Below, in pieces: positions 1 to 5,999 of a stretch of DNA of 10,960 nucleotides. The notes under the pieces are model-generated. The model worked only from the letters and a program-made list of their open reading frames with translations, ran no database searches and was not told the origin of the DNA. The stretch is taken from the NCBI GenBank assembly GCA_964525185.1, contig CAZGFQ010000056.1:1-10960 (forward strand), written 5' to 3'. The translations under genes were made by a program, and so were the position numbers. Positions within the stretch are counted from its first letter, which is position 1; each line of letters opens with the position of its first letter. This DNA comes from JABHGY01 sp964525185. Its GTDB lineage: Bacteria; Fidelibacterota; Marinisomatia; Marinisomatales; UBA1611.

Positions 1-39
<39 letters not shown>

Positions 40-98
40 AATTTAGCTGAAAAATAGCCGCACATATTACCCATTCAATTCCTGATAATAAAAGCATT

Positions 99-722
99 CT
101 ATTCGTTGATAGGGATAGCGGATCTCCAGGCGCCATACATTTCTCCAAAATAAATGAATCCAGTAGCAATCCCAAATAATGAGCCGGAAATAGGTTTATC
201 ATTTTGGATGGATGTGTAGGCAGATTTCCCAAATAAATAAAATGTCCATAAACCCATAAGTCCGTCGAATAATCGCCCAGCATACATACGTCCAGCTCCC
301 GGTATGATTGCAGAAAGTCCAGCAGCAATCCAAGGTGATTTCTTAGATGAATGCAATTCATGGTTCTGTAAAACAGGGTCCATGAGACGACCATCTTCGA
401 AAAATGATTGATTCGTTTTTAAATGATAATGAAATGCAAAAGGGTTACACCGTACAATACGATCTGATGCAATAGCGCCACCCTTTAATAATCCATATTG
501 TTTTATGGCTTCTGCTCCATAATTACTACAACTGGGATAAAATTGACAATTCAATAATTGAGAGTTGTAACTCATTCTTTGCCAAGTAGCAATGGGAAGA
601 ATTCCCATTTTTTTAATAAAACTTATTTCTGGATTAGACAGGAGGGAATCGGCGGGATATTTTGATTGACTCATTCCGATTGAAATTATAAAAAGACCAA
701 AAGTTACTACTCGCATGACCAT
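99..722 (-). CDS. yidD: YidD-type membrane protein insertion factor with extra C-terminal membrane region
   Basis: The protein has 207 residues. Residues 59-96 carry the YidD (haemolytic/DUF37) signature: C59, YPSCS with C65, then YGLLKGG and RIVRCNPF with C92. Known YidD proteins are small, about 70-90 residues, sit at the inner membrane and assist YidC-dependent insertion. This protein is more than twice that size. It begins with a hydrophobic stretch at residues 5-17 that could be a signal peptide or anchor. From about residue 129 it adds a hydrophobic region starting with SAIIPGAGRMYAG, resembling the IPG-G-x-x-Y-G signature of TM2/DUF5683-like membrane domains, with further hydrophobic segments at about 153-170 and 181-197. 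The start is uncertain: ATG codons at 722 and 716 are both possible and neither has a clear Shine-Dalgarno. The usual neighbours rnpA and yidC are not in the window. The YidD call is firm; the role of the C-terminal region is inferred. Confidence 0.85.
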   Translation of the reverse strand: MVMRVVTFGLFIISIGMSQSKYPADSLLSNPEISFIKKMGILPIATWQRMSYNSQLLNCQFYPSCSNYGAEAIKQYGLLKGGAIASDRIVRCNPFAFHYHLKTNQSFFEDGRLMDPVLQNHELHSSKKSPWIAAGLSAIIPGAGRMYAGRLFDGLMGLWTFYLFGKSAYTSIQNDKPISGSLFGIATGFIYFGEMYGAWRSAIPINE

Positions 723-727
723 AGGTC

Positions 728-755
728 AGTTTACAACAAAAGGTTGATATGCCAA
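728..755 (-). promoter_or_regulatory. possible promoter of the YidD-like gene
   Basis: On the minus strand TTGGCA (755-750) stands 16 nt before TAAACT (733-728), five and four matches to the sigma-70 consensus boxes. The predicted transcript would begin almost at the ATG at 722 and be leaderless or nearly so, which would fit the missing Shine-Dalgarno. In AT-rich DNA such matches arise easily, so this is weak. Confidence 0.22.
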
Positions 756-804
756 ATAGTCTTTATTGAAGCGATTGGGTAAAGAGAATTAGATTCAGGT
801 TACG

Positions 805-1134
805 ATGGAACAAATAATTGAACTATTAACATCTAATCCGACCTATATGGCGGTAGCTGTTATTTTAGCCCTATTCATTCTTTTTGGGATTGTGAAAAAA
901 ATCATTAAACTCGTTTTGCTGGTTTCGGCACTCTTCGTTTTATACATTGCCTATTTATCATGGACAGGTCAAGATGTCCCCAAATCGATGGATGAATTGA
1001 AAGATTCCGTTTCAAAATCAACCGAAACAATTAAATCCACTGCTTCAGAAAAAATCGAAGAAGTCACTGATTCAGCTAAGAAAGCTGCAGAAAAAGAAGT
1101 CGGTGAAAAAGTGGATGAAATATTTGGCGAATGA
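805..1134 (+). CDS. small membrane-anchored protein with charged helical tail
   Basis: This is a 109-residue protein of unknown function. Residues 14-30 and 36-53 are two hydrophobic segments separated by a short lysine-rich turn (KKIIK), so a hairpin in the inner membrane is likely. Residues 58-107 are highly charged and rich in Lys, Glu, Ser, Thr and Ala (KDSVSKSTETIKS, SEKIEEVTDSAKKAAEKEV). This tail lacks Pro and Gly after residue 60 until G100 and should form a long amphipathic helix or coiled coil. The composition recalls YtxH/apolipoprotein-like stress proteins, but that is resemblance only. The ATG at 805 is preceded by CAGGT at 796-800 with 4 nt between, a weak ribosome site. The gene is divergent from the YidD-like gene (82-nt gap) and convergent with the ATL gene (24-nt gap). 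It reads as a real gene because of its coherent topology and position. Confidence 0.75.
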   Translation: MEQIIELLTSNPTYMAVAVILALFILFGIVKKIIKLVLLVSALFVLYIAYLSWTGQDVPKSMDELKDSVSKSTETIKSTASEKIEEVTDSAKKAAEKEVGEKVDEIFGE

Positions 1135-1169
1135 ACCGGATTATTTCGTTAATCGATATTAATCATTCG
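1128..1169. terminator. possible bidirectional terminator between convergent genes
   Basis: CGAATGA (1128-1134) is matched by its exact complement TCATTCG (1163-1169). An inner AT stem TTAAT (1149-1153) / ATTAA (1158-1162) closes a 4-nt CGAT loop. The structure spans the stop codons of both convergent genes. There is no T tract on either side and the outer loop is long, so intrinsic terminator function is uncertain. Confidence 0.25.
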
Positions 1170-1473
1170 GCACCCAAAGCACTTTATTAAAATCCTGTAT
1201 ACAATCATTTTTTATTATGATTCCTTCTGATTTTAGCATTTGATCCATGATGTTTGGTGGATCAAAATAATTCTTCCCTGATAATTGACCCAATCGATTT
1301 ACGACACGATGGGCCGGGATATCTTTTGAACATTGATTCAATGCCCAACCGACTGATCGTGCAGAATATGGTTTCCCCAACGAGTGGGCGATTAATCCAT
1401 ACGTGGTAACTTTTCCAAAAGGAATACGTTTACACACAGAATATACATCCTGATAAAAGGAATCTTTATTCAT
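1159..1473 (-). CDS. atl: alkyltransferase-like protein (ATL), Ala in place of the reactive Cys
   Basis: The 104 residues match the C-terminal DNA-binding domain of O6-methylguanine-DNA methyltransferases. FGKVTTYG at 19-26 contains the conserved Tyr (Y25), SARSVGWAL at 37-45 contains the arginine finger (R39) that flips the damaged base, and the active-site motif reads PAHRVV (53-58) instead of PCHRV. With Ala54 in place of Cys the protein cannot accept an alkyl group. ATL proteins of this kind bind O6-alkylguanine, bend the DNA and are thought to hand the lesion to nucleotide excision repair. Family members carry Trp or Ala at this position. The length is typical of stand-alone ATLs, and no N-terminal methyltransferase domain is present. 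The ATG at 1473 lacks a clear Shine-Dalgarno. Only 14 nt separate it from the stop of the PIN-PhoH gene upstream, so the two are probably cotranscribed. Confidence 0.9.
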   Translation of the reverse strand: MNKDSFYQDVYSVCKRIPFGKVTTYGLIAHSLGKPYSARSVGWALNQCSKDIPAHRVVNRLGQLSGKNYFDPPNIMDQMLKSEGIIIKNDCIQDFNKVLWVPND

Positions 1474-1487
1474 GAAAGAAAAGGGAA

Positions 1488-2831
1488 TTAAAGAAGATTT
1501 GTGGCTAATTCAGCCAATCCAGATCGTTCCCCTTTTTCAAGTGTAATATGGGCAAATACTTCTTGCCCTTTCATTCGAGCAATGAGATGGCTTATTCCAT
1601 TTGACTTAACATCTAAATATGGATGGTCAATTTGATGAATGTCGCCGGTAAAAATAATTTTTGTTCCTTCGCCGGCTCTTGTAATAATTGTTTTAACTTC
1701 ATGGGGCGTCAAGTTTTGAGCTTCGTCAACAATAAAGTAAACTTTTTGCAAAGACCGACCTCGAATATAAGCCAATGGTGTAATCAATAATTTTTCCTGC
1801 TCCATCATATCATTGATTCGTTTTGCTCTATCATCCTCGTACTTAAACTGATGCCGAATGACGGATAAATTATCAAACAATGGTTGCATGTAAGGGTCCA
1901 GTTTGGATTGAATGTCGCCTGGAAGAAATCCTAAATCTCTATTGCTTAATGGTACAATAGGCCTTGCTAAATATATTTGTCGATACCCTTGTCTACATTC
2001 TAGTGCAGCAGCAAGGGCAAGAAGTGTTTTCCCTGTCCCTGCTTTTCCTACTAGAGAAACAAGTTGAATCGAATCATCTGTTAGAATTTTCATTGCGAAT
2101 GATTGTTCTGCATTTCGTGGTGTAATTCCATATGCAGGAATTTTATCAACCCGTTTTAATTTCTTATCCTGTGAATTAAAAATTGCTAAAGCAGATTTCT
2201 GCCCATTGCGAAGAATAAAATTTTCATTTGGGTTTGGGGAATCCATAGAATCAATCGTTTCAAAATCACATTCATTTTTTTCATACAATGTATCAATTAC
2301 CGTTTCAGGAACATCTTCCATGAGATGGATTCCTTTACTTATTATTTCTACGTTTTGAACTTGATCTGTTAAATAATTATCAGCTTTTAATCCTAAGGAA
2401 CGTGCCTTTAGTCGAAGATTTGTATCTTTTGTCACAAGAACCACTTTACGATCTGGGTTTTCTTTAGACAATTTATATGCACAATTCAGAATTCGATGAT
2501 CCATTTTATCTTCGTGAAAAGACGCTTCAACATCTGGATGATATTGATGATTCACAACAACACGAATGGTTCCTTGATGCCCATCATCGATTTTTTGTTC
2601 TTCACCATTTACATGATTTTCAGAAAAATCATCTAAAAGTCTTAAAAATTCTCTCGCATTGTAATGAACTTGTTCGTTCCCACGTTTAAAATTATCTAAT
2701 TCTTCAAGAACTGATATGGGAATAACAACATCATTTTCTTCAAATTGGTTTATACAAGATGCGTCATGAAGAATAACATTTGTATCTAGAACGAAAAGTT
2801 TAGTGGATTTATTTTGAACAGGCTGATTCAT
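1488..2831 (-). CDS. phoH: PIN-PhoH ATPase (PhoH2/YlaK type)
   Basis: The protein has 447 residues in two domains. Residues about 11-155 form a PIN nuclease domain: LDTNV with D16, the acidic pair E43/E44 in VLEELDNF, D111, and the late acidic motif TKDTN with D136. Residues about 237-447 form the PhoH P-loop ATPase: Walker A GKAGTGKT at 262-269, Walker B VYFIVDEAQN at 364-373 with D369 and E370, then TGDIHQID at 395-402. Characterised mycobacterial PhoH2 proteins of this architecture couple ATP-dependent RNA unwinding with RNA cleavage, and this one has every motif needed. It is probably a cytoplasmic RNA-processing enzyme. The ATG at 2831 is supported by AGGA at 2842-2839, 7 nt upstream. 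The divergent dienoyl-CoA reductase gene begins 114 nt away, and the ATL gene follows closely. The name PhoH reflects homology, not proven phosphate regulation. Confidence 0.95.
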   Translation of the reverse strand: MNQPVQNKSTKLFVLDTNVILHDASCINQFEENDVVIPISVLEELDNFKRGNEQVHYNAREFLRLLDDFSENHVNGEEQKIDDGHQGTIRVVVNHQYHPDVEASFHEDKMDHRILNCAYKLSKENPDRKVVLVTKDTNLRLKARSLGLKADNYLTDQVQNVEIISKGIHLMEDVPETVIDTLYEKNECDFETIDSMDSPNPNENFILRNGQKSALAIFNSQDKKLKRVDKIPAYGITPRNAEQSFAMKILTDDSIQLVSLVGKAGTGKTLLALAAALECRQGYRQIYLARPIVPLSNRDLGFLPGDIQSKLDPYMQPLFDNLSVIRHQFKYEDDRAKRINDMMEQEKLLITPLAYIRGRSLQKVYFIVDEAQNLTPHEVKTIITRAGEGTKIIFTGDIHQIDHPYLDVKSNGISHLIARMKGQEVFAHITLEKGERSGLAELATNLL

Positions 2832-2845
2832 GATTAATTCCTAGG

Positions 2846-2875
2846 TTGAATTGTGTGAACATAATGCTGTAAGAT
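2846..2875 (+). promoter_or_regulatory. candidate promoter of the dienoyl-CoA reductase gene
   Basis: TTGAAT (2846-2851) and TAAGAT (2870-2875) are 18 nt apart, each with four matches to the sigma-70 boxes. They lie about 70 nt upstream of the start codon in the divergent 114-nt intergenic region. The gene's own ribosome site is strong: AAAGGA at 2935-2940, 5 nt before the ATG. The promoter call rests on sequence match only. Confidence 0.3.
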
Positions 2876-2891
2876 ACGCTAAGGCTAACTG

Positions 2892-2920
2892 AATTTAGGG
2901 GTGGATAAAACACCTATCAA
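2892..2920 (-). promoter_or_regulatory. candidate promoter of the phoH-atl operon
   Basis: On the minus strand TTGATA (2920-2915, five of six matches) is followed after 17 nt by TAAATT (2897-2892, four of six). Transcription would start near 2885, leaving a leader of about 55 nt before the PhoH ATG. The spacer contains a small inverted repeat, GGTG at 2900-2903 and CACC at 2911-2914, which could be an operator between the two boxes. Confidence 0.4.
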
Positions 2921-2945
2921 GGTTCTGAAAAAATAAAGGATAACA

Positions 2946-3803
2946 ATGTTTCAAAAAGATTTACTCAAAAATAAAACGATTATTATTACCGGAGGCGGAT
3001 CTGGCCTTGGCAAATCAATGGGAAAACAATTTTCTGAGTTGGGTGCCAATCTAGTGATAACAAGTCGAAGGCAAGGTGTGTTAGATCAAACAGCGGAAGA
3101 AATATCTAGCGTAACAGGTGGACAAGTTTTACCGATTTCTACGGATGTCCGAGAACCTGAACAAGTAAAGGAAATGATATCAAAAACGGTTGAAACATTT
3201 GGGAGCATTGATGGCTGTTTAAATAATGCAGCCGGTAATTTTATTTCACCAACAGAAAACCTGTCTGAAAATGCGTTTAAAACAGTTGTGGATATTGTTC
3301 TACAAGGGACATTCAATTGTACACTTGCTGTGGGAAAAGAAATGATGAAAGGGAATGGCGGTGTATTCCTGAATATTGTAACGACCTATGCCTGGACCGG
3401 ATCCGGATATGTTGTTCCATCTGCATCAGCAAAAGCAGGGGTTTTAGCGATGACGCGATCATTGGCAGTAGAATGGGCTAAATATGGTATTCGAACCAAT
3501 GCGATTGCTCCAGGACCATTCCCAACAGAAGGGGCATGGAAACGATTAGCACCTCCGGGTTTTGGCGTTGAGAAAAAAATGAAAAATCGTGTACCTTTGA
3601 AGCGATTTGGTGAGCATGAAGAATTAGCCAATTTAGCTTCTTTTCTCATGAGTGATGGATCAGCCTATATTAATGGGGAAGTAGTCACCATTGATGGAGG
3701 AGAATGGCTTCAAGGGGCAGGCCAATTTAATGAATTGGAAAAAATGCCCAAATTGGTGTGGACCGGTTTGGAAAAGATGCGAAAGAAAAAGATAAAATCT
3801 TAA
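2946..3803 (+). CDS. 2,4-dienoyl-CoA reductase, SDR family (DECR type)
   Basis: The protein has 285 residues and a Rossmann fold. TGGGSGLG at 15-22 binds the nucleotide, and SRR at 40-42 has the Arg residues expected for NADPH preference. NNAAGN at 93-98 supplies the catalytic Asn (N98). The active-site stretch has Tyr148 in TTYAWTG, Ser159 and Lys163 in PSASAKAGV. The Tyr-Ser-Lys spacing (11 and 15 residues) equals that of human mitochondrial DECR1 (Tyr199, Ser210, Lys214), and the following EWAKYGIR and APGP motifs also match. This separates it from classical SDRs with a YxxxK motif. The enzyme would reduce 2,4-dienoyl-CoA with NADPH, allowing beta-oxidation of unsaturated fatty acids in the cytoplasm. 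It is unrelated to the FMN/iron-sulfur FadH of E. coli. The ATG has a good Shine-Dalgarno. The gene ends 7 nt from a convergent neighbour. No other beta-oxidation gene is in the window. Confidence 0.92.
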   Translation: MFQKDLLKNKTIIITGGGSGLGKSMGKQFSELGANLVITSRRQGVLDQTAEEISSVTGGQVLPISTDVREPEQVKEMISKTVETFGSIDGCLNNAAGNFISPTENLSENAFKTVVDIVLQGTFNCTLAVGKEMMKGNGGVFLNIVTTYAWTGSGYVVPSASAKAGVLAMTRSLAVEWAKYGIRTNAIAPGPFPTEGAWKRLAPPGFGVEKKMKNRVPLKRFGEHEELANLASFLMSDGSAYINGEVVTIDGGEWLQGAGQFNELEKMPKLVWTGLEKMRKKKIKS

Positions 3804-3810
3804 ATTCGTT

Positions 3811-4074
3811 TTAGCGAACCATTTCTAAAGCCATATTAATATAATCACCTAACAATCTATATAATATAAATGTATAAAAAATCCCCATTCCTAATAAGGC
3901 AAATGGCGTGATTCGAAACGGGGTGGCGAATGGATTGTTTTTTTGCTTTTTTTCATATGCTTTTTTTAGGAATTGTAAAGTAGATAAACTCAGATATATA
4001 CCTATCCCAAATAAAAGTAACAGGGCAACATGATCCCAAAAGTCTAACGAATTTAACCAATGCCCGAGGCTCAT
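3811..4074 (-). CDS. small two-helix membrane protein coupled to the Nudix gene
   Basis: This is an 87-residue protein of unknown function. Hydrophobic segments at about 16-36 and 55-73 flank a basic, polar loop (KKAYEKKQKNN), so two membrane helices with the loop on the cytoplasmic side are likely. The frame stays open upstream to an ATG at 4149, but that start would bury 79 nt in the Nudix gene and add a polar stretch before the first helix. The ATG at 4074-4072 overlaps the Nudix TGA (4073-4071) in the four-base form ATGA, which is typical of translational coupling, so I chose it. The gene therefore belongs to the Nudix operon as its last member. It faces the dienoyl-CoA reductase gene tail to tail across 7 nt. 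I do not recognise the family. Confidence 0.75.
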   Translation of the reverse strand: MSLGHWLNSLDFWDHVALLLLFGIGIYLSLSTLQFLKKAYEKKQKNNPFATPFRITPFALLGMGIFYTFILYRLLGDYINMALEMVR

Positions 4075-4706
4075 ATAGCCATTTCCTTCATATACATAGA
4101 TGTAACTATTTCTTTGAATTCGGAAAGAATCATTGAAGTAGCTCCCCAAACTGTTTCACCATTGAGTTGAAAGTAAGGAATTTTCACAGGAAATCCACGA
4201 ATCGTATCTTTTCTACTTTTTTTAAAGTGTTCGTTGGTTAATTCATCAATGGATACAGTAAATACTTTTTCAACTTCTTTTTCCTGAATGGATGTATTAG
4301 GTTTTTGAGGAAGCCAACCTGCAAATGAATGTATTTCAAATCCTGAAATAGGAACGGGTAATGCGGATAATTCCCCCAGAATTTCAATGGTGTCTGTAAT
4401 GCCAATTTCTTCCATTGTTTCACGTAAAGCTGTTTCGGATAATGATTCATTTTTTTCCTGAACGCCGCCAGGGAGTGATATTTGCCCTTTATGATGTTCA
4501 ACATTTTTAGATCGTTTTGTTAAGAAAAAACGAATCGAATCATTCTCAGGGTAAAGAAGAATTAAGGTACCAGCCGGTTTCAACTTTTTACGGATGGGTG
4601 GCCATTTCATTGGAATCCGGGGCTGTACCATGAATTTATTTTGGGCATCTTTTCCTGGAAGAGCATTAGAAAGAGATGATTTAAGTCTATCCTTAAACGC
4701 TAACAT
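4071..4706 (-). CDS. Nudix hydrolase, CoA diphosphatase-like (NudL/NUDT7-8 type)
   Basis: The protein has 211 residues. The Nudix box is complete from G81 to I103: G81, E87, then RETMEEIGI with R95, E96, E99, E100 and G102, giving the metal-binding helix. Immediately before it, FLTKRSKNVEHHKGQISLPGG (61-81) matches the additional signature of CoA-pyrophosphatase members (LLTxR-S and GQISFPGG, here with Leu for Phe). These enzymes split CoA or acyl-CoA into 3',5'-ADP and phosphopantetheine, and are thought to adjust CoA pools or remove oxidised CoA. The length is usual for the group. The ATG at 4706 has no obvious Shine-Dalgarno. The gene is divergent from the HAD gene, and its stop overlaps the start of the next gene. 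Substrate assignment is from motif similarity; the Nudix fold itself is certain. Confidence 0.88.
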   Translation of the reverse strand: MLAFKDRLKSSLSNALPGKDAQNKFMVQPRIPMKWPPIRKKLKPAGTLILLYPENDSIRFFLTKRSKNVEHHKGQISLPGGVQEKNESLSETALRETMEEIGITDTIEILGELSALPVPISGFEIHSFAGWLPQKPNTSIQEKEVEKVFTVSIDELTNEHFKKSRKDTIRGFPVKIPYFQLNGETVWGATSMILSEFKEIVTSMYMKEMAI

Positions 4707-4733
4707 AAGGTAGAAAGTTACGCATTGGAATAA

Positions 4734-4742
4734 TGATATAAA
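4734..4742 (+). promoter_or_regulatory. candidate extended -10 promoter element for the HAD gene
   Basis: TGATATAAA at 4734-4742 fits the extended -10 form TGnTATAAT except for the last base. No good -35 box stands at the expected distance, which is usual for extended -10 promoters. The transcript would start about 30 nt before the HAD start codon, in the short region between the divergent Nudix and HAD genes. Confidence 0.35.
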
Positions 4743-4778
4743 AATCCATCATTTAGTCCGAACTTAGTGGCTGATAAA

Positions 4779-5426
4779 ATGTCAAAGTATAAACATATAA
4801 TCTGGGATTGGAATGGGACACTTCTTAATGATTTGCGGCTAACTGTGTCTGCAATGAATCAAGTTTTACTCAAGCGATCTATGCCGCATCTATCAGAAGA
4901 ACATTATTTAGATATATTTACGTTTCCTGTAATTGACTATTATAAACGATTGGGGTTTGATTTTGAAAAAGAACCTTTTACAATTTCAGGATCTGAATTT
5001 ATTGATAGATATAACGAACGGGCCGAAGAGGCTAAGTTACATGATGATGCTTTATCAACATTAAATGCATTTCGAGATTTTGGAATGACACAATCTATTT
5101 TATCTGCAAGTCGCCAAGATTATTTAGACGATTTAACAACACATCATCAAATTAGAGATTATTTTATTAAAGTATTGGGGATTGATAATCATTATGCAGA
5201 TGGAAAAATTGATATTGGGAAAACATGGATGAATGAATTGCATTATGGCCCACATGAAGTTTTATTTATAGGTGATACGCTGCATGATTTAGAAGTTGCT
5301 GATGCGATTGGAGCCGATTGTGCTCTTGTGGCCATTGGGCATACAAGTCTTTCTAGACTAAAAAAAGTTCACCCGTATATTTTTCGTAGTTTAACAGATT
5401 TAAAAAATTATCTGTTAAATAATTGA
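4779..5426 (+). CDS. HAD-superfamily phosphatase (phosphoglycolate phosphatase-like)
   Basis: The protein has 215 residues from the ATG at 4779; a GTG at 4767 in frame would add four residues, and neither start has a Shine-Dalgarno. The HAD motifs are in order: motif I WDWNGTLL with nucleophile D10, motif II ILSAS with S109, a candidate motif III lysine K148 in DIGKTW, and motif IV FIGDTLHDLEVA with D166 and D170. A helical cap between motif I and about residue 85 indicates subclass I, the Gph/beta-phosphoglucomutase group. In motif I the usual second Asp is replaced by Asn (N12). DWNGT-type HAD proteins occur in related bacteria, so this is probably a family trait. The protein is likely a cytoplasmic phosphatase acting on a small phosphorylated metabolite, identity unknown. 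The thioredoxin-fold gene follows after 36 nt on the same strand. Confidence 0.85.
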   Translation: MSKYKHIIWDWNGTLLNDLRLTVSAMNQVLLKRSMPHLSEEHYLDIFTFPVIDYYKRLGFDFEKEPFTISGSEFIDRYNERAEEAKLHDDALSTLNAFRDFGMTQSILSASRQDYLDDLTTHHQIRDYFIKVLGIDNHYADGKIDIGKTWMNELHYGPHEVLFIGDTLHDLEVADAIGADCALVAIGHTSLSRLKKVHPYIFRSLTDLKNYLLNN

Positions 5427-5462
5427 ATAACACTTAATTTTCAGAAAGGATGGAGTAAACCA

Positions 5463-5999
5463 ATGATTCGAATTTTATTCATTACACTTATTTCAATGGT
5501 AACAATTCAAGCTCAAATAAACATAGAGACTGATTCAAAAACAGATCTTCCAATGCTTGTTGGGCGAGGTATTAAGTCCGATATGTTAAAAGAACCTTTC
5601 TTGGAATGGTATAAAGAAAATAGCGAATCCTACGAAGCGGATCATGGACTTGTTCGGGCTGCATCTGATTTTATAAATGGTATTACCATGGAAATATTTA
5701 TGGGGACGTGGTGTGGCGATAGTCGTCGAGAAGTGCCTCGATTCTTGCAGATTATAGAAGAAGCAGGGTATGAATCTGAGACACAATCCATCGCATACTT
5801 AAATAGAGATAGAACTAATCCACAAGGGGATGAAAAAGGCAGAAATATTCATCATGTTCCTACATTTATTATTTATCGAGATGGTATTGAGTTGGGACGA
5901 ATCATAGAATCGCCCATTGAATCTTTGGAAGATGATTTATTTAATATATTAATGGGTGACCCACCCACGCCACATTATTCAGACTGGGAAGAAGAATAA
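5463..5999 (+). CDS. secreted thioredoxin-fold protein with WCGDS site
   Basis: The protein has 178 residues and a short N-terminal signal peptide (IRILFITLISMVTIQA) with likely cleavage after A17. The mature part has the thioredoxin landmarks: a beta strand leading to FMGTWCGDSRREVP at 79-92, and the cis-proline loop HVPTF with P133. The active site is C84-G-D-S87, so the second Cys of CxxC is replaced by Ser and no other Cys is present. A single-Cys site suits a monothiol reductase, isomerase-like or thiol-scavenging role rather than classical dithiol exchange. WCGDS proteins of this type are common in Bacteroidota-like bacteria, but I know of no firm function. Start support is good: GGAG at 5452-5455, 7 nt before the ATG. 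The gene probably shares a transcript with the HAD gene. Its last 25 nt overlap the 3' end of the large convergent gene. Confidence 0.85.
   Translation: MIRILFITLISMVTIQAQINIETDSKTDLPMLVGRGIKSDMLKEPFLEWYKENSESYEADHGLVRAASDFINGITMEIFMGTWCGDSRREVPRFLQIIEEAGYESETQSIAYLNRDRTNPQGDEKGRNIHHVPTFIIYRDGIELGRIIESPIESLEDDLFNILMGDPPTPHYSDWEEE

Noticed and set aside
3805..3818. Hairpin TTCG-N6-CGAA between the dienoyl-CoA reductase gene and its convergent neighbour
   Set aside because: Only four base pairs with no T tract, too weak to call a terminator.
3811..4149. Longer 112-codon form of the small membrane protein
   Set aside because: It would overlap the Nudix gene by 79 nt; the ATGA start at 4074 is more natural and begins near the first membrane helix.
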